From assembly GCA_905147135.1 (NCBI GenBank), contig LR990059.1, positions 15,523,001-15,587,000 of the forward strand: 64,000 nucleotides of DNA, given 5' to 3'. The translations under genes and the position numbers were made by a program. Each line of letters begins with the position of its first letter. Position 1 is the stretch's first letter. The DNA is from Blastobasis lacticolella. Its lineage: Eukaryota; Arthropoda; Insecta; Lepidoptera; Blastobasidae. The notes beneath the pieces are model-generated. The model was not told the DNA's origin. It saw nothing but the letters and a program-made list of their open reading frames with translations, and searched no databases. Below, one piece after another: positions 63,996 to 64,000 of this stretch.

Positions 63996-64000
63996 AAAAA

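Noticed and set aside
1..64000. CRISPR arrays, prokaryotic operons, rRNA genes, LTR retrotransposons or viral insertions
   Set aside because: None of the expected signatures were seen. Regularly spaced repeats, ribosomal motifs, paired LTRs and viral domains are absent as far as can be judged by eye.

Overview
The window reads as eukaryotic, almost certainly insect and most probably lepidopteran (moth or butterfly) DNA. It is AT-rich and intron-bearing, with very sparse short exons and a dense layer of decayed short interspersed and non-LTR elements. These include tRNA-headed SINEs, 'CACCTGATGG'-type short repeats, LINE 3' ends that stop in 'gatgatga' tails, and RTE, CR1/Jockey and R1-like reverse transcriptase remnants. 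There is no operon structure, Shine-Dalgarno pattern or CRISPR array, and most open frames are shadows or transposon debris.

Three genes are well supported, all on the minus strand. (1) 119-256 is the first coding exon of a PTPMT1-type mitochondrial phosphatase, and the rest lies beyond the left edge. (2) 2860-4370 is a complete three-exon gene for a secreted single-domain Kunitz protein with all six cysteines but Gly at the P1 position. (3) 22905-25506 is a complete three-exon gene for a secreted, probably cuticular protein built from Val/Pro/Lys repeats, with a clear TATA box and initiator.

Weaker coding candidates rest on splice-site-bounded open exons. One minus-strand start exon, 43107-43256, lies beside a CpG-rich block. 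Plus-strand exons at 8083-8157, 16414-16463, 19465-19576 and 21367-21460 have compatible phases, 19722-19784 could be a terminal exon, and 6531-6608 is a minus-strand His/Gly-rich terminal exon. A degenerate FLYWCH-like segment lies at 58264-58499. None of these is identified with confidence.

The rest is repeats and low-complexity intergenic or intronic DNA. SINE-A (tRNA head, about 340-365 bp) has two copies with 18-19 bp target-site duplications. SINE-B has a tRNA-Gly(GCC)-like head. Family D (about 240 bp) has fixed ends and one copy with an 11-bp duplication. Family E (about 300 bp) is also dispersed. Several inverted-repeat elements stand out: 1103-1149, 26861-26969, 38899-39154, 42545-42764, the 36664/58990/26150 family and 58527-58658. 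Blocks at about 9.4-11.5, 17.3-17.6, 43.2-44.0, 48.5-51.1 and 55.5-56.6 kb are CpG-richer and largely free of recognisable transposons, and may hold conserved non-coding sequence. I see no coherent new multi-gene system. The most interesting items are the unusual Kunitz gene, the candidate exon chain and the undescribed-looking foldback families.
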